Positions 11,289-20,808 are shown, counted from the stretch's first letter. The stretch is 64,000 nucleotides of DNA from Verrucomicrobiota bacterium (GCA_022709905.1 JAKLHY010000005.1:1-64000); one strand, 5' to 3'. Program-made: numbers and translations. Notes: generated from the letters alone by a model not told the origin.

Positions 11289-12178
11289 TTCCCCTCTGTT
11301 TGCTGACCGGCTTTTTGGGGGCCGGCAAGACCAGTGTGCTGGAACATATCGCCCGGGAACCCACCCGCCGCCGACTCCTGTTTCTCGTCAATGAACTCTC
11401 GCCCGAGGACGTGGATGGCCACCGTTTGTCGGCCAGCCATTCCTCGGTCGTGGCGCTCCCGGGTGGCAGCATCTTCTGCGCGTGCCTGGTCTCGGAGTTC
11501 ATCCGGCAGATGCGTGTCATTCATCGGGATTACCCCGATCTGGAAGGAGTCGTCATCGAGGCCAGCGGCATGGCCAATCCGACGGTTGTTCACCGGTTGC
11601 TCCTTGAAAGCCGGTTGACCGAGCAATTCTCGCTGCGCGGCATTGTGGTGGTCGTGGATCCAGGCGCATTTATCAAGCTTCGAGAGATCCTGCCAAACGT
11701 CACGGAACAAATTAAGGCCGCCAACCTGGTGATCCTGAACAAGGTCGATCTCCATCCTGAGAGCCTGATCGATCAGACCGACGCGGACATCCGGGAAATC
11801 AATCCGCGCTGTTTTATGGTGCGCGCGACTTTCGGCGAGGTCAGCCTGGATTGGTTTGCCCCTTACCCCTGGCCGGTTTCATCGACCGGGCAATACGCCC
11901 CTTGCCGGGATCCTCATTTCGTGGCGCAATTCGTTCGGGTCAAGGATCCCTTTGACCTGAACCATTTTGAATCAGCCTTCGCGAGGGTTCAAAGCGATTT
12001 CTATCGCCTGAAGGGTTTCGTTCCGGTTGGAAAGCGGTGGGTCTACCTCGATTTTGCCGGAGACCAACTGCGATCTCAGACGGTCCCCTGCCCTTCTCCT
12101 TTAGCCGGTCTGGCGGTCATTTTGCGCGCCGAGATCCGCAAGGAGACTCACCGCTTTCTGGAGGAACTCACGGCTTGA
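11285..12178 (+). CDS. CobW/COG0523-type P-loop GTPase
   Basis: A 297-residue SIMIBI-class GTPase of the CobW/HypB/UreG group. The P-loop GFLGAGKT lies at residues 9-16, the switch region has EASGMANP, and the NKVD base-recognition motif is present. The usual GCxCC metal site is changed to GGSIFCAC (60-67), keeping two cysteines. These proteins usually hand metal ions or cobalamin precursors to client proteins. ATGA overlap with the upstream gene shows translational coupling, so that protein is the likely client. The C-terminal domain (about 190-297) is shorter than in many CobW proteins. The gene end overlaps the convergent DUF1080 gene by 11 bases. Confidence 0.88.
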   Translation: MIPLCLLTGFLGAGKTSVLEHIAREPTRRRLLFLVNELSPEDVDGHRLSASHSSVVALPGGSIFCACLVSEFIRQMRVIHRDYPDLEGVVIEASGMANPTVVHRLLLESRLTEQFSLRGIVVVVDPGAFIKLREILPNVTEQIKAANLVILNKVDLHPESLIDQTDADIREINPRCFMVRATFGEVSLDWFAPYPWPVSSTGQYAPCRDPHFVAQFVRVKDPFDLNHFESAFARVQSDFYRLKGFVPVGKRWVYLDFAGDQLRSQTVPCPSPLAGLAVILRAEIRKETHRFLEELTA

Positions 12179-13196
12179 GCACAGGCCGAAGCACAAGGTT
12201 GCGGTAATCAACCGAGGTGTGATCGCCCTGAAGATAAAGGGGGCCGGGACGAAACTGGTCGGACCACAGAGCGCCGCCGGTGCAGCCAAGCAACGGTTGG
12301 TTATCGATGATTTTCTTGCCGTTCAGCACGACCGTCACGTGCCGTTGCACGAGTGTGATATCGAGGGTCTGCCATTCGCCGGGCGGTTTTTCAGCGTTCA
12401 TGGCGGGCGTGATGCGGCTGTAGATCGCTCCCATGTTGTGGCTGTCCAGGTTTCGCCCGTAACTTTCCGTGACTTGAACCTCGTAGATACCCCGCAGGTA
12501 AATCCCGCTGTTCCCGCCCTTGTTCACCCGGGTTTCGAGCTTCAGATTGAAGTCTTCGAACTCTTTGTCTGTGCGCAAGTTTCCGTAGGACTTATGCGGT
12601 TTGCCTTCTTCCTGGACAGGCCGATTCATCAAAACGCCACCCTGAACACTCCAACCGTTGACCTGGTTGGGGCTCGTCAGTCTCCAGCCGGTGAGGTCCT
12701 GGCCGTTGAACAACTGAATCGGTTCTCCATATTTGACCCCGTCGAGATTCGGGCGCTCTGGCAGGGGCGGGATTCTCTTGCCCGAGAACGTTCTGCTGTC
12801 GGATCCCATTCCATCGCGGCGAATTTGGATGGTTTCCAACTCCAATCGGTCGCCCTCCACCCTGGCCATGATCAATTCCGGATAACGCTGAACTCTCACG
12901 ACCTTGCCATTTGAATCTTTGCGTTGGACTTCATGCAACCGCAACACGTGCAACACACCCTCCCGCATGAAAACACAATCCAACGGAAACACGCTGCCGC
13001 CCTCCCAGAGCATGCTCGCGTCGTAATACCCTTTTTCCTTCGTGACGCCAAGCCAGCCCGGACCTCCGCCCGGCGTGGTGAGGGCCCAATGGCCCAGGTA
13101 GGGATCCATGTCATCGGCCTGCGCGGTCACGGCGCCAAACATCAAGCCGCACGCCGCCAGGGCCATCATCATGCGTGAATTCTTTACTGCATTCAT
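12168..13196 (-). CDS. Exported 3-keto-disaccharide hydrolase family (DUF1080) protein
   Basis: A 342-residue secreted protein with a signal peptide (ALAACGLMFGAVTAQA). An N-terminal module of about 110 residues (YLGHWALTTPGGGPGWLGV onwards) is typical of Verrucomicrobial members and is of unknown role. The DUF1080 jelly-roll follows, starting at IQLFNGQDLTGWRL and containing NLKLETRVNKGGNSGIYLRG, EVQVTESYG and GEWQTLDITLV. The family hydrolyses 3-keto-glycosides made by Gfo/Idh/MocA-type oxidases. It lies downstream of the complex I operon on the same strand, separated by 171 bases with a hairpin, so it is probably a separate unit. Confidence 0.88.
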   Translation of the reverse strand: MNAVKNSRMMMALAACGLMFGAVTAQADDMDPYLGHWALTTPGGGPGWLGVTKEKGYYDASMLWEGGSVFPLDCVFMREGVLHVLRLHEVQRKDSNGKVVRVQRYPELIMARVEGDRLELETIQIRRDGMGSDSRTFSGKRIPPLPERPNLDGVKYGEPIQLFNGQDLTGWRLTSPNQVNGWSVQGGVLMNRPVQEEGKPHKSYGNLRTDKEFEDFNLKLETRVNKGGNSGIYLRGIYEVQVTESYGRNLDSHNMGAIYSRITPAMNAEKPPGEWQTLDITLVQRHVTVVLNGKKIIDNQPLLGCTGGALWSDQFRPGPLYLQGDHTSVDYRNLVLRPVLKP

Positions 13197-13247
13197 CGTT
13201 CAACCTTTGTTACATTTGTTACTTTATTCTGTTTAGAGATCTCTCAT

Positions 13248-13267
13248 CCCACCGGCGCCGGGTGGGG
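13248..13267 (-). terminator. GC-rich hairpin after the nuo operon
   Basis: CCCACC and GGTGGG flank a GGCGCC-containing centre between nuoN and the DUF1080 gene, so a strong hairpin can form. It could end or attenuate the nuo transcript. No T-run follows on the minus strand, so intrinsic termination is uncertain. Confidence 0.3.
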
Positions 13268-13367
13268 CTTATCTTTTGATGCTCGGGATTGGATTGAGGC
13301 CGTGGTCCGGACACCGAGCCCATCACAATCCCAGGATGCCCACCCCATTCGAGCCTTACCGGCCTTC

Positions 13368-14861
13368 TCACCATCCAGCTTCCATGAGAAAGATTTCGGT
13401 CTTCGCCATGATCACTTCTGGAAACAGGCCCAAAACAAACACGAACACCGCCAGGATGCCAAGAACGAACTGCACCGAGAATTGGGGACAGATGGCGGGC
13501 AGGTTTTCGGAGGGGGGTGTGACATAGATCTGTTTCAGCAGTTGAAGATAATAGTAAAAGGAAACCACACTCGTCCCCAGGGCCACCGCCACCAGCCAAA
13601 GCAGGGCGTGTGGCGACGTCTGCGAGTTCAATGCCCCCACAAAGAGATAGACCTTGCCAAAAAATCCCGCCAGCGGAGGAATCCCCGCCAAAGATAGGAT
13701 AAAGACCAGCATGCAAAAGGAGAGCCCCGGAGATCGCCGCGCAAGCCCGGCAAAAGCGTCCCAATGATCGTTGCCCGAGGGGGCCGCCACCGCCACCACC
13801 CCAAAGGCGCCCAGTGTGGTTAAACCATAAGTGATGACATAATAGACCAACGCCGATATTCCCCGCGGATCCGCCGCAATCAATCCCAGCAGCATATAGC
13901 CCGAGTGGGCGATCGCCGAATAGGCCAGCAGCCGTCGGACGCTGGTCTGGCTGAGCGCCGCGAGGTTGCCCCAGACCATGGACACCACCGCCAAAACGGC
14001 CAGCAGAGGAACCCATCCTGGGGCCCACGCCTGCCAGGCCGCGCTCCCCTCCAGACCCGAGAATCCCGACCACATCACTCGCGCCAATACCAGGAAGCCT
14101 CCCACCTTGGAGGCGGACGCGACAAAAGCCGCCGTCGGAATTGGCGCGCCCTGGTAAACGTCAGGCGCCCAGCCGTGAAAGGGGGCCGCCGCAATCTTGA
14201 ATCCCAGTCCGATGACCACCATGACCAGCGCCAGAACCAGGAGCGGCTCCTGGGGATTGGCCCGCCAGGCCATCGTCATTTTGTGCAACAGGAGTTCACC
14301 ACTCAATCCATAGAGCAGACTGAGCCCGAAAAGCAGAAAAGCGCTGCTGACACCTCCAAAAAGAAAGTACTTCAGGGCAGCCTCGGCGGAAGATCGGTTT
14401 TCAAGTTGGAATCCCGCCAACACATAGAACGAGAGACTGGCCAGTTCCATTGCGATAAAAATCATCAGCAAATGATCCGAACTGACCAGGATCAGGAGTC
14501 CCAGCGTGGCGAGCAGGAGGAGAATCACATATTCGCCGGCGTGGCGGCTCTCGCGGTTCTGAAGCGACAGACAGGCGCAGAAAAAGGCCATCGCCAGAAT
14601 CGCCAGCTTCAGGAGGCGGACAACCGGATTGGAGATCAGCATACCGTCCTGAATCTCGACCGCTCCTTTCTGAAGCACGACCAGAGTCATGGCGGCGAGC
14701 ATGCCGATTCCGGCGATCAATACCCCGCCGCGCCATCGGCTCTCGAGGGGCAAACCGCGGGCGCAGAACTGGTCAAAACCCAACACCGCCGCCGCGGTGA
14801 TCACCAGGGCGATCTCCGGCCACAACGATTGCATCATCTGGAAGTAATCGATGCCGATCAT
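13368..14861 (-). CDS. nuoN: NADH-quinone oxidoreductase subunit N
   Basis: An antiporter-like membrane subunit of complex I with about 14 transmembrane helices (497 aa). Proton-path residues are in place: the TM5 glutamate (FIAMELASLSFYVLAGF), the TM7 lysine (GLGFKIAAAPFHGWAPDVYQG), the following lysine in SASKVGG, and the TM12 lysine (PPLAGFFGKVYLF). The gene overlaps the upstream nuoM copy by 4 bases and is the last gene of the operon. Confidence 0.95.
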   Translation of the reverse strand: MIGIDYFQMMQSLWPEIALVITAAAVLGFDQFCARGLPLESRWRGGVLIAGIGMLAAMTLVVLQKGAVEIQDGMLISNPVVRLLKLAILAMAFFCACLSLQNRESRHAGEYVILLLLATLGLLILVSSDHLLMIFIAMELASLSFYVLAGFQLENRSSAEAALKYFLFGGVSSAFLLFGLSLLYGLSGELLLHKMTMAWRANPQEPLLVLALVMVVIGLGFKIAAAPFHGWAPDVYQGAPIPTAAFVASASKVGGFLVLARVMWSGFSGLEGSAAWQAWAPGWVPLLAVLAVVSMVWGNLAALSQTSVRRLLAYSAIAHSGYMLLGLIAADPRGISALVYYVITYGLTTLGAFGVVAVAAPSGNDHWDAFAGLARRSPGLSFCMLVFILSLAGIPPLAGFFGKVYLFVGALNSQTSPHALLWLVAVALGTSVVSFYYYLQLLKQIYVTPPSENLPAICPQFSVQFVLGILAVFVFVLGLFPEVIMAKTEIFLMEAGW

Positions 14862-16372
14862 AAGAGGCTCCGGCGTGATAAAACCCGCATCAAATCCGAC
14901 TGCAGCGCGGGCAGGATCAGGTCAATCAGCAGCTTGGGGTAAAGCCCTATGACCAGGGAAGTGGCCATCAACAAAATGGCCGCCGCGCGTTCCGGCAGGC
15001 TGATCGCCGGCAGCGGGGGCCCAGGCTCAGAGGACCCCATGGCGTGGTCGCTGTAAAAGGCCTTCTGTAGGGCGCGCAAAATGTAGGCCGCTCCCAACAC
15101 AATGCCCGCCCCCGCCAGAACGGCGAAGGTCGGAAAACTCCGCCAGGCCCCGACCAGGATTTGCAGCTCGGCCACAAAACCGCTGAATCCTGGCAGCCCC
15201 ATCGACGCCACTCCGGCAACCAGAAAGGTGGCCGCCGCAAACGGAATCGATCGCGCCAATCCCTGTCCTTCCAACACATCCAAATCCCGCTCATGGACCC
15301 GGTCGTAAACCATCCGGCCGACCACGGCAAACAGCAGACCGGCAATCACCCCGTGCGAAAACATCTGAACCACCGCCCCGCAAAGTCCCACTCCATTCAG
15401 GGTCATCAATCCAAGCAAAACAAATCCCATGTGACTGACGCTCGAATATCCAATCACAAACTTAAAATCCTTCTGCACAAGCGCCACCATCGCTCCATAC
15501 AGGATCCCGATCAAACCCAGCGCCGCAAAGAAATCCTGCCAGGCGGCCACTCCCATCGGAAACAAGGGCATGGCCACACGCAGGGCCCCATAGGCCCCGA
15601 GCTTCATCACGACTCCCGCCAGCAACATCGAACCCGCTGTGGGAGCCGCCACATGGCCCGTGGGAGCCCAAGTGTGAAAAGGCCAAAGACCCGCCAGAAT
15701 TCCAAACCCGACGAACACCAAGGGAAACACCCATTGCTGAAACTCCCGGGTGAACGCGTGCTGGGCCAGGTCCAGCAAGTTGAAGCTGCTGCCTCCGGCC
15801 ACCCCATAGGCCGCCAAAATGCCCAGCAACACCATCGCGCTGCCCACAAAGGAATACAGCGCCAGTTTCATGGCCCCGTAGGTGCGACGCGTGGATCCCC
15901 AGATCGCAATTAAAAAATACTTCGGCACAATCGCGATCTCGTAAAACACAAAAAACAGGAACAGATCAAAGCTCAAAAACACGCCGTATACCCCGCCGAT
16001 CAGCACCAGGTAAAATGCAAAGAACTCCCGAGGTCGCTCCTCGATGTTCCAGGAAAACAGAATGCCCGCAACCGCCGCAAGACCCGTCAGCAGGACCATC
16101 ACCAGGCTGATGCCGTCCGCCGCCAAATGATAATCAATGCCCAGCGACGCCACCCAGGGCACGCGCACGATGTCCACGATCGGGCTGCCGTCGCGAGGCG
16201 GGGCGAATCGGGCTGCGGCAATGACGCCCAGGACAAAGGTCGCCAGCGCCATCGCCAGGGCGACGACCTTGGCCCGGCGCTCCTGCTGTGACGGCAGGAG
16301 CAGGACGGCCGCCGCCCCTAGAAAACTGAGATAGATGGTCCAGGCCAGCATGTCAGTAGTTAATTTGGGCAA
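14858..16372 (-). CDS. nuoM: NADH-quinone oxidoreductase subunit M, second copy
   Basis: A NuoM-like antiporter subunit of 504 residues, directly after another nuoM gene, so the complex probably has two M-type subunits. It keeps the TM5 glutamate (FYEIAIVPKYFLI), the TM8 lysine (VVMKLGAYG) and the TM12 glutamate (GFVAELQILVG). The lysine normally found seven residues before the conserved histidine in KxPxxPxH of TM7 is leucine here (GILAGLWPFHTWAP). The loop TGHVAAPTAGSMLLAG is normal. It overlaps its neighbours by 4 bases (nuoN) and 20 bases (first nuoM), so it is clearly within the operon. Loss of the TM7 lysine suggests changed proton handling in this module (inference). Confidence 0.93.
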   Translation of the reverse strand: MPKLTTDMLAWTIYLSFLGAAAVLLLPSQQERRAKVVALAMALATFVLGVIAAARFAPPRDGSPIVDIVRVPWVASLGIDYHLAADGISLVMVLLTGLAAVAGILFSWNIEERPREFFAFYLVLIGGVYGVFLSFDLFLFFVFYEIAIVPKYFLIAIWGSTRRTYGAMKLALYSFVGSAMVLLGILAAYGVAGGSSFNLLDLAQHAFTREFQQWVFPLVFVGFGILAGLWPFHTWAPTGHVAAPTAGSMLLAGVVMKLGAYGALRVAMPLFPMGVAAWQDFFAALGLIGILYGAMVALVQKDFKFVIGYSSVSHMGFVLLGLMTLNGVGLCGAVVQMFSHGVIAGLLFAVVGRMVYDRVHERDLDVLEGQGLARSIPFAAATFLVAGVASMGLPGFSGFVAELQILVGAWRSFPTFAVLAGAGIVLGAAYILRALQKAFYSDHAMGSSEPGPPLPAISLPERAAAILLMATSLVIGLYPKLLIDLILPALQSDLMRVLSRRSLL

Positions 16373-17909
16373 GCAAGTGCGTCACGGTAACATTGATCCA
16401 GCGCAGCACGACTTGCGGATAGATCCCGAGCAACAACATCAGTCCCACCACGGGCATCAGAAGATAACGTTCCCCCTGGCTCAGATCCGTTAATCCCCGC
16501 CATTCCTCCTTCAACGGTCCGTGGAAGACTTTCAAGATCAAAGTGAGTATAAAGATTGCTGTGAGCAGCAAACCGGCCACGGCCGCTCCGGCCGCCCAGG
16601 GCGCCAGCCCAAACGTCCCTTTGAAGATCAGAAACTCACCGATAAAACCGTTCAAGCCAGGCAGGCCCAGGGACGAAAAAAGGGCGATCCCCGTGATTCC
16701 CGTATAGACCGGCAGGATCGAACGGAGCCCGCCAAACCGGTCGATATGCCGAATCCCGCCCGCGCGAGTTTCCAGCCATCCCACCAGACCGAACAAAGTG
16801 GCGGCGGTCAAACCGTGGTTCAGCATCTGGAGCAGAACGCCCGCCAGGATAGCCGAGCCTTCCATGACGCCGGCCGGCGGCTGATCGGTTGCGGTGACGG
16901 CGGCAAAGATTCCGAGCAGACAGTAACCGAGATGGTTGATCGACGAATAGGCCAGGATGCGTTTGAGGTCGGTCTGCGCCATCGCCGTCCATGCCCCGTA
17001 AACAATGGTGACAATCGCCAATATCAACAAGGGAGTCCGGAACCACTGCATCTGTTCCGGAAACAAAGGAGCCAGGATCCGCAGGAAACCGTAAACCCCC
17101 ATCTTGGACATCGCGCCGGTCAGAAGCATGGCCACGCCGGTGGGCGCCTCGGTGTAGGCGCTGGGCAGCCAAATATGGAAAGGAACCAGGGGCACTTTCA
17201 CCGCGAATCCCAGAAACACGCCCAGAAACACCAGCATTACAATCAACTTCGGAGGCATCTCCAGCCAGCCTACCCAGGCCACCAAGGAGCTCGTCAGCCT
17301 CCCTTCCTGGGCCCGGGACGAGAGTTCGAGAAAATCAAAGGTGCCGGTGGCCAGGAAAATCGCCTGAAAGGCCAGGAGCATCGCCACGCTGCCCGCCAGC
17401 GTGTAAAGAAAGAACTGGTTTGCGGCGAATCCACGCTGTTTGCCCCCCCAGCCTTTGACCAGGAAAAAGGCCGGCAACAAGCCGAGTTCCCAAAAGATGA
17501 ACCAATGGAAGAAATTCAATGCCGTGAACGTTCCCAGCAACCCGGTCTCCAAGAACAGGACCAAAGAGAAGAACAATCCTGGCTTATGTTGAATGCCCCA
17601 GGAAACCAGGATCGCATACGGCACCAGCACGACCGTCAAACCCAACATCAACAGGCTCAGGCCGTCCACAGCCAAAAAATAGTGAACTCCAAGGTCCCGG
17701 ATCCATTCATGGCGCTCGACCAGTTGCATCCCGAGCACCGAGGGATCGAACTGTGAGGCAACCCCCAGGGCCAAGCCTGCCGTCAGGAGGGACGCGCCCA
17801 AGGCGATGAGACGGCTCAGGGCCTGCCGATGCTTGGGGAGCAACAGCAAGAGCACCCCCCCCAAAGCGGGAGTGAACGTCAGAAGTGTGAGCCAGGGCAG
17901 CGTCCTCAT
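16353..17909 (-). CDS. nuoM: NADH-quinone oxidoreductase subunit M, first copy
   Basis: A canonical NuoM of 518 residues. The TM5 glutamate is in FWELGLLPAFFLVKGWGG, the TM7 lysine in GFAVKVPLVPFHIWLP, the next lysine in GAMSKMGVYGFLRI and the TM12 glutamate in GFIGEFLIFKG. The start overlaps the nuoL stop by 4 bases. The two adjacent M proteins differ widely in sequence, so this is an old duplication or an acquired second type, not a recent tandem copy. Confidence 0.94.
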   Translation of the reverse strand: MRTLPWLTLLTFTPALGGVLLLLLPKHRQALSRLIALGASLLTAGLALGVASQFDPSVLGMQLVERHEWIRDLGVHYFLAVDGLSLLMLGLTVVLVPYAILVSWGIQHKPGLFFSLVLFLETGLLGTFTALNFFHWFIFWELGLLPAFFLVKGWGGKQRGFAANQFFLYTLAGSVAMLLAFQAIFLATGTFDFLELSSRAQEGRLTSSLVAWVGWLEMPPKLIVMLVFLGVFLGFAVKVPLVPFHIWLPSAYTEAPTGVAMLLTGAMSKMGVYGFLRILAPLFPEQMQWFRTPLLILAIVTIVYGAWTAMAQTDLKRILAYSSINHLGYCLLGIFAAVTATDQPPAGVMEGSAILAGVLLQMLNHGLTAATLFGLVGWLETRAGGIRHIDRFGGLRSILPVYTGITGIALFSSLGLPGLNGFIGEFLIFKGTFGLAPWAAGAAVAGLLLTAIFILTLILKVFHGPLKEEWRGLTDLSQGERYLLMPVVGLMLLLGIYPQVVLRWINVTVTHLLAQINY

Positions 17910-19981
17910 CGCCAGCCTCCCCAGGCCAGCAGCAAAAACAACGCCGCCAAAGCCAATGCCAGCGATCGCAAATAATGTTGCACCTGTCCGTTCTGCATCG
18001 CTGAAACACGCCGCCCCCCCAACCGAATTTTGTCGCAGACCCGGTCAAAACCCAGGTTGATCCCATATTCATCCAGCAAGCGGCTGGCCCAGGAAAAGCC
18101 CAAGGTCAGCTGGGACACGGCTGCCACCGCGTTTTCCCAGAGGTTACGTTCGATCCAGTCACAAACGCGTCCCATGGCCAGGGTCCAGGCAATAACCGTG
18201 CGCTGGTAAACTTCATCCCAATAGAGCCGTTGACCGAGCCAGCGAAATCCCTGCGGCTGGATGACCTCCAAGGGATCTGTTGCCGCAAGAACTCGGCCGG
18301 GCTTGCGTCCATATAGCACCCAGCCCAATCCCAATCCGGCCCCGACAATGAGGCCGGAGACAATCATCAGCCCCAGAGTTCCCGTCGAAACTCCCTCCCC
18401 CTCGTGTCCGGTGAGATATCGGTGGAACCCTGGCCAGAAGGGAGTGTTTATGAAGCCAAGCCCGACGGCGCCCACGGCCAGGATGATCAGAGGAACCGTC
18501 ATGACGGCCGGGCTTTCGTGAGGAAGCTTGTTAGGCCGCCGCCCTTTGGATGAGTCGGAGTGGTTCAATTTCTGTTTTTGGCCCCGGTAATCTCCGGCAA
18601 AGACGTACACCATCTGTCGTGTCATGTAAAAGGCCGTCAGGAATGCTCCCGCCAATCCCAGGAAAAACGGCCCCCGGGATATCGGCCAAGCCATCGCCTC
18701 GTGCAGGATTTCGTCTTTGCTCCAAAAGCCTGAGAACAGCAGAGGCACCCCGGCCAGGGCCATCATGCCGATGGCATATGTGGCAAAGGTCACGGGCATG
18801 TGGCGCCGCAATCCTCCCAAACGACGGATATCCTGTTCATGGTGGCAGCCGTGGATGACAGATCCCGCTCCCAGAAATAAGAGGGCTTTGAAGAATGCGT
18901 GCGTCAGCAGATGAAACATGCCGGCCGCATATCCCCCAACCCCCAACGCCATCATCATATAGCCCAGTTGAGAGATTGTGGAATAGGCGAGGATTCGTTT
19001 GATATCGGTCTGGGCCACCGCAATCGCGGCTGCCATCAAGGCCGTAATCGCCCCGGTCCACGCCACCACCACCATCGCCGGAGACCACCCCGCCACTCCC
19101 GCGGGGTCCGCATCCAGCAATGGATAGATTCGCGCCATGAGAAACACGCCCGCGGCGACCATCGTTGCGGCATGAATCAGAGCGCTGACGGGGGTCGGAC
19201 CTTCCATGGCGTCGGGCAGCCACACGTGCAGAGGCACCTGGCCGGACTTGCCAATGGCTCCGCAAAAAATCAAGAGGCTGATGCAGGTCGCCAGCGTCAG
19301 TCCCCCGAGGGTGGCGCGCGCGACCAATCCCTCCAGCGCGCCGGCCTCCAGGCATCCCTGGCCGCCATCGTAAAACAACAGCGTCCCCGTGCGGGCATAG
19401 AGCCAAACCATGCCCAAAAGAAATCCCAAATCCCCGATCCGGGTCGTTAAAAAGGCCTTGCGCGCAGCCTCCGCGGCGCTCGGTTTGTGGAACCAGAATC
19501 CAATCAAGAGATAGGAGGCCAGGCCGACCAGTTCCCAGCAGATGAACAGCAACAACAGGCTGTTCGCCACAACAATCCCCAGCATCGCCGCCGCAAACAG
19601 GGACATGAAACAGAAAAACCGGGTGAAATTGGAGTCCTCCGCCATGTAGCCCAGGCTGAACACGAAGATCAGTCCGCTCACCAATGTCACCATGACCAGC
19701 ATGCAGCCCGCCAAGGGATCCAACACCCATCCGATCGACAGCGGGTAATTGCCAAATTGAAACCAGACGTGGTTCTGGTAATGCCGCCAAACCGCATCAT
19801 GCCCGCTCCCGGCCATCGTGGGCCAAAAGGCCAATACCGATCCGATAAAGGCCAACAGAATCCCGCCAAGGGCCAGCGAAGCCGCCAGTGTCCGCTGCTC
19901 ACGTTTCATCAGGGCAATGGCCCCCGCCGCCATCAAAGGCAGCCCGGGAATCACCCAGATGTGATTGATGATCCACTCCAT
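17906..19981 (-). CDS. nuoL: NADH-quinone oxidoreductase subunit L
   Basis: The distal antiporter subunit of complex I, 691 residues. Key motifs are FICWELVGLASYLLIGFW (TM5 glutamate), GAIGKSGQVPLHVWLPDAMEGPTPVSALIHAAT (TM7 lysine and loop) and GFWSKDEIL (TM12 K-D). The C-terminal part after about residue 520 carries the long lateral helix and a final membrane helix. The protein is longer than E. coli NuoL (613). In complexes with two M subunits a longer lateral helix would be needed, but whether the extra length lies there needs an alignment. It is spaced 3 bases after nuoK. Confidence 0.95.
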   Translation of the reverse strand: MEWIINHIWVIPGLPLMAAGAIALMKREQRTLAASLALGGILLAFIGSVLAFWPTMAGSGHDAVWRHYQNHVWFQFGNYPLSIGWVLDPLAGCMLVMVTLVSGLIFVFSLGYMAEDSNFTRFFCFMSLFAAAMLGIVVANSLLLLFICWELVGLASYLLIGFWFHKPSAAEAARKAFLTTRIGDLGFLLGMVWLYARTGTLLFYDGGQGCLEAGALEGLVARATLGGLTLATCISLLIFCGAIGKSGQVPLHVWLPDAMEGPTPVSALIHAATMVAAGVFLMARIYPLLDADPAGVAGWSPAMVVVAWTGAITALMAAAIAVAQTDIKRILAYSTISQLGYMMMALGVGGYAAGMFHLLTHAFFKALLFLGAGSVIHGCHHEQDIRRLGGLRRHMPVTFATYAIGMMALAGVPLLFSGFWSKDEILHEAMAWPISRGPFFLGLAGAFLTAFYMTRQMVYVFAGDYRGQKQKLNHSDSSKGRRPNKLPHESPAVMTVPLIILAVGAVGLGFINTPFWPGFHRYLTGHEGEGVSTGTLGLMIVSGLIVGAGLGLGWVLYGRKPGRVLAATDPLEVIQPQGFRWLGQRLYWDEVYQRTVIAWTLAMGRVCDWIERNLWENAVAAVSQLTLGFSWASRLLDEYGINLGFDRVCDKIRLGGRRVSAMQNGQVQHYLRSLALALAALFLLLAWGGWR

Positions 19982-19984
19982 GCG

Positions 19985-20296
19985 TCAGCCTTTCAAACGA
20001 TCCATCTCATCGAGGTTCGTGGAATGGAAATGCCGGTAAATGGCAACGATCAAGGCCAGCCCAACCGCCGCTTCCGCCGCCGCAATGGCCAGTGCGAACA
20101 AGACAAAAACCACCCCCCCCATCGGCTCGGCGTCGGGACGGAACCGCCAGAAGGCGATGAAGTTCAGGCTGCCCGCGTTGAGCATCAACTCGAGACCCAA
20201 CAACGCCATAATGGCGTTGCGCCTCACCAGAATCGCCGCCAGTCCAATCCCGAACAGGGCCCCCGATACGAGGAGACATTGCGTCAACGGGTTCAT
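19985..20296 (-). CDS. nuoK: NADH-quinone oxidoreductase subunit K
   Basis: A small membrane subunit of 103 residues with three helices. The buried glutamates are present in ALLGLELMLNAGSLNFIAF and AIAAAEAAVGLALIVAIYR. The start overlaps the nuoJ stop by 4 bases. Confidence 0.95.
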   Translation of the reverse strand: MNPLTQCLLVSGALFGIGLAAILVRRNAIMALLGLELMLNAGSLNFIAFWRFRPDAEPMGGVVFVLFALAIAAAEAAVGLALIVAIYRHFHSTNLDEMDRLKG

Positions 20297-20808
20297 GGTT
20301 TCCTTTCGTTGTGGCGCCTCGCCGGATCCATCGCTAAAATCACCGCCCCCATCAACGCCGCCGTGAGCAGCAATCCCAAAACTTCGAGCGGCAATATGTA
20401 TTGGGTCATAAGCGCCTCCCCGATTTGCCGCACGGTTGCCGGCGTGACGGCGCCGGAAGTTTCAACAGCAGATGATGCGAGCACACATATTCCAATGCAT
20501 CCCATGACCAGTCCCGCCATCGCCAATCCCACGATGGCGGAGCCCGCTGTTCTTTTGAGTTCCGCCTCCGCCCCGCCGTTTCGCGTCAGCAAGAGCGTGA
20601 ACACAACCAGGATCGCCACCGCTCCAACCGAGATCAGGATCTGGGCAAAGGCGACAAACTCGGCTCTCAACTGCAAATAGATCACCGCGAGACCGACCAG
20701 GCTGACGACAAACACCAAAACCGCGTGCACCGGGCGCCGCATCATCATCGCGATGGCCGCCGCTGCCATTACCCCCCAACAGACCAGTGTAAAGAAATCA
20801 CTCTGCAT
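20293..20808 (-). CDS. nuoJ: NADH-quinone oxidoreductase subunit J
   Basis: A membrane subunit of about 171 residues with five helices. The conserved TM3 region reads EFVAFAQILISVGAVAILVVFTLLL. The ATG at 20808 (MQSDFFTLV) is preferred. A GTG four codons upstream is possible, but would lengthen the overlap with the nuoH end from 11 to 23 bases. Confidence 0.93.
   Translation of the reverse strand: MQSDFFTLVCWGVMAAAAIAMMMRRPVHAVLVFVVSLVGLAVIYLQLRAEFVAFAQILISVGAVAILVVFTLLLTRNGGAEAELKRTAGSAIVGLAMAGLVMGCIGICVLASSAVETSGAVTPATVRQIGEALMTQYILPLEVLGLLLTAALMGAVILAMDPARRHNERKP

Noticed and set aside
13219..14073. Long minus-strand open frame rich in Gly and Arg overlapping nuoN
   Set aside because: It lies in another frame of nuoN, has low-complexity composition and no family features.
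16521..17756. Plus-strand frame of 411 codons antisense to nuoM
   Set aside because: It is very rich in Gln, Arg and His as expected from the reverse of a membrane protein gene in GC-rich DNA; no domain is visible.
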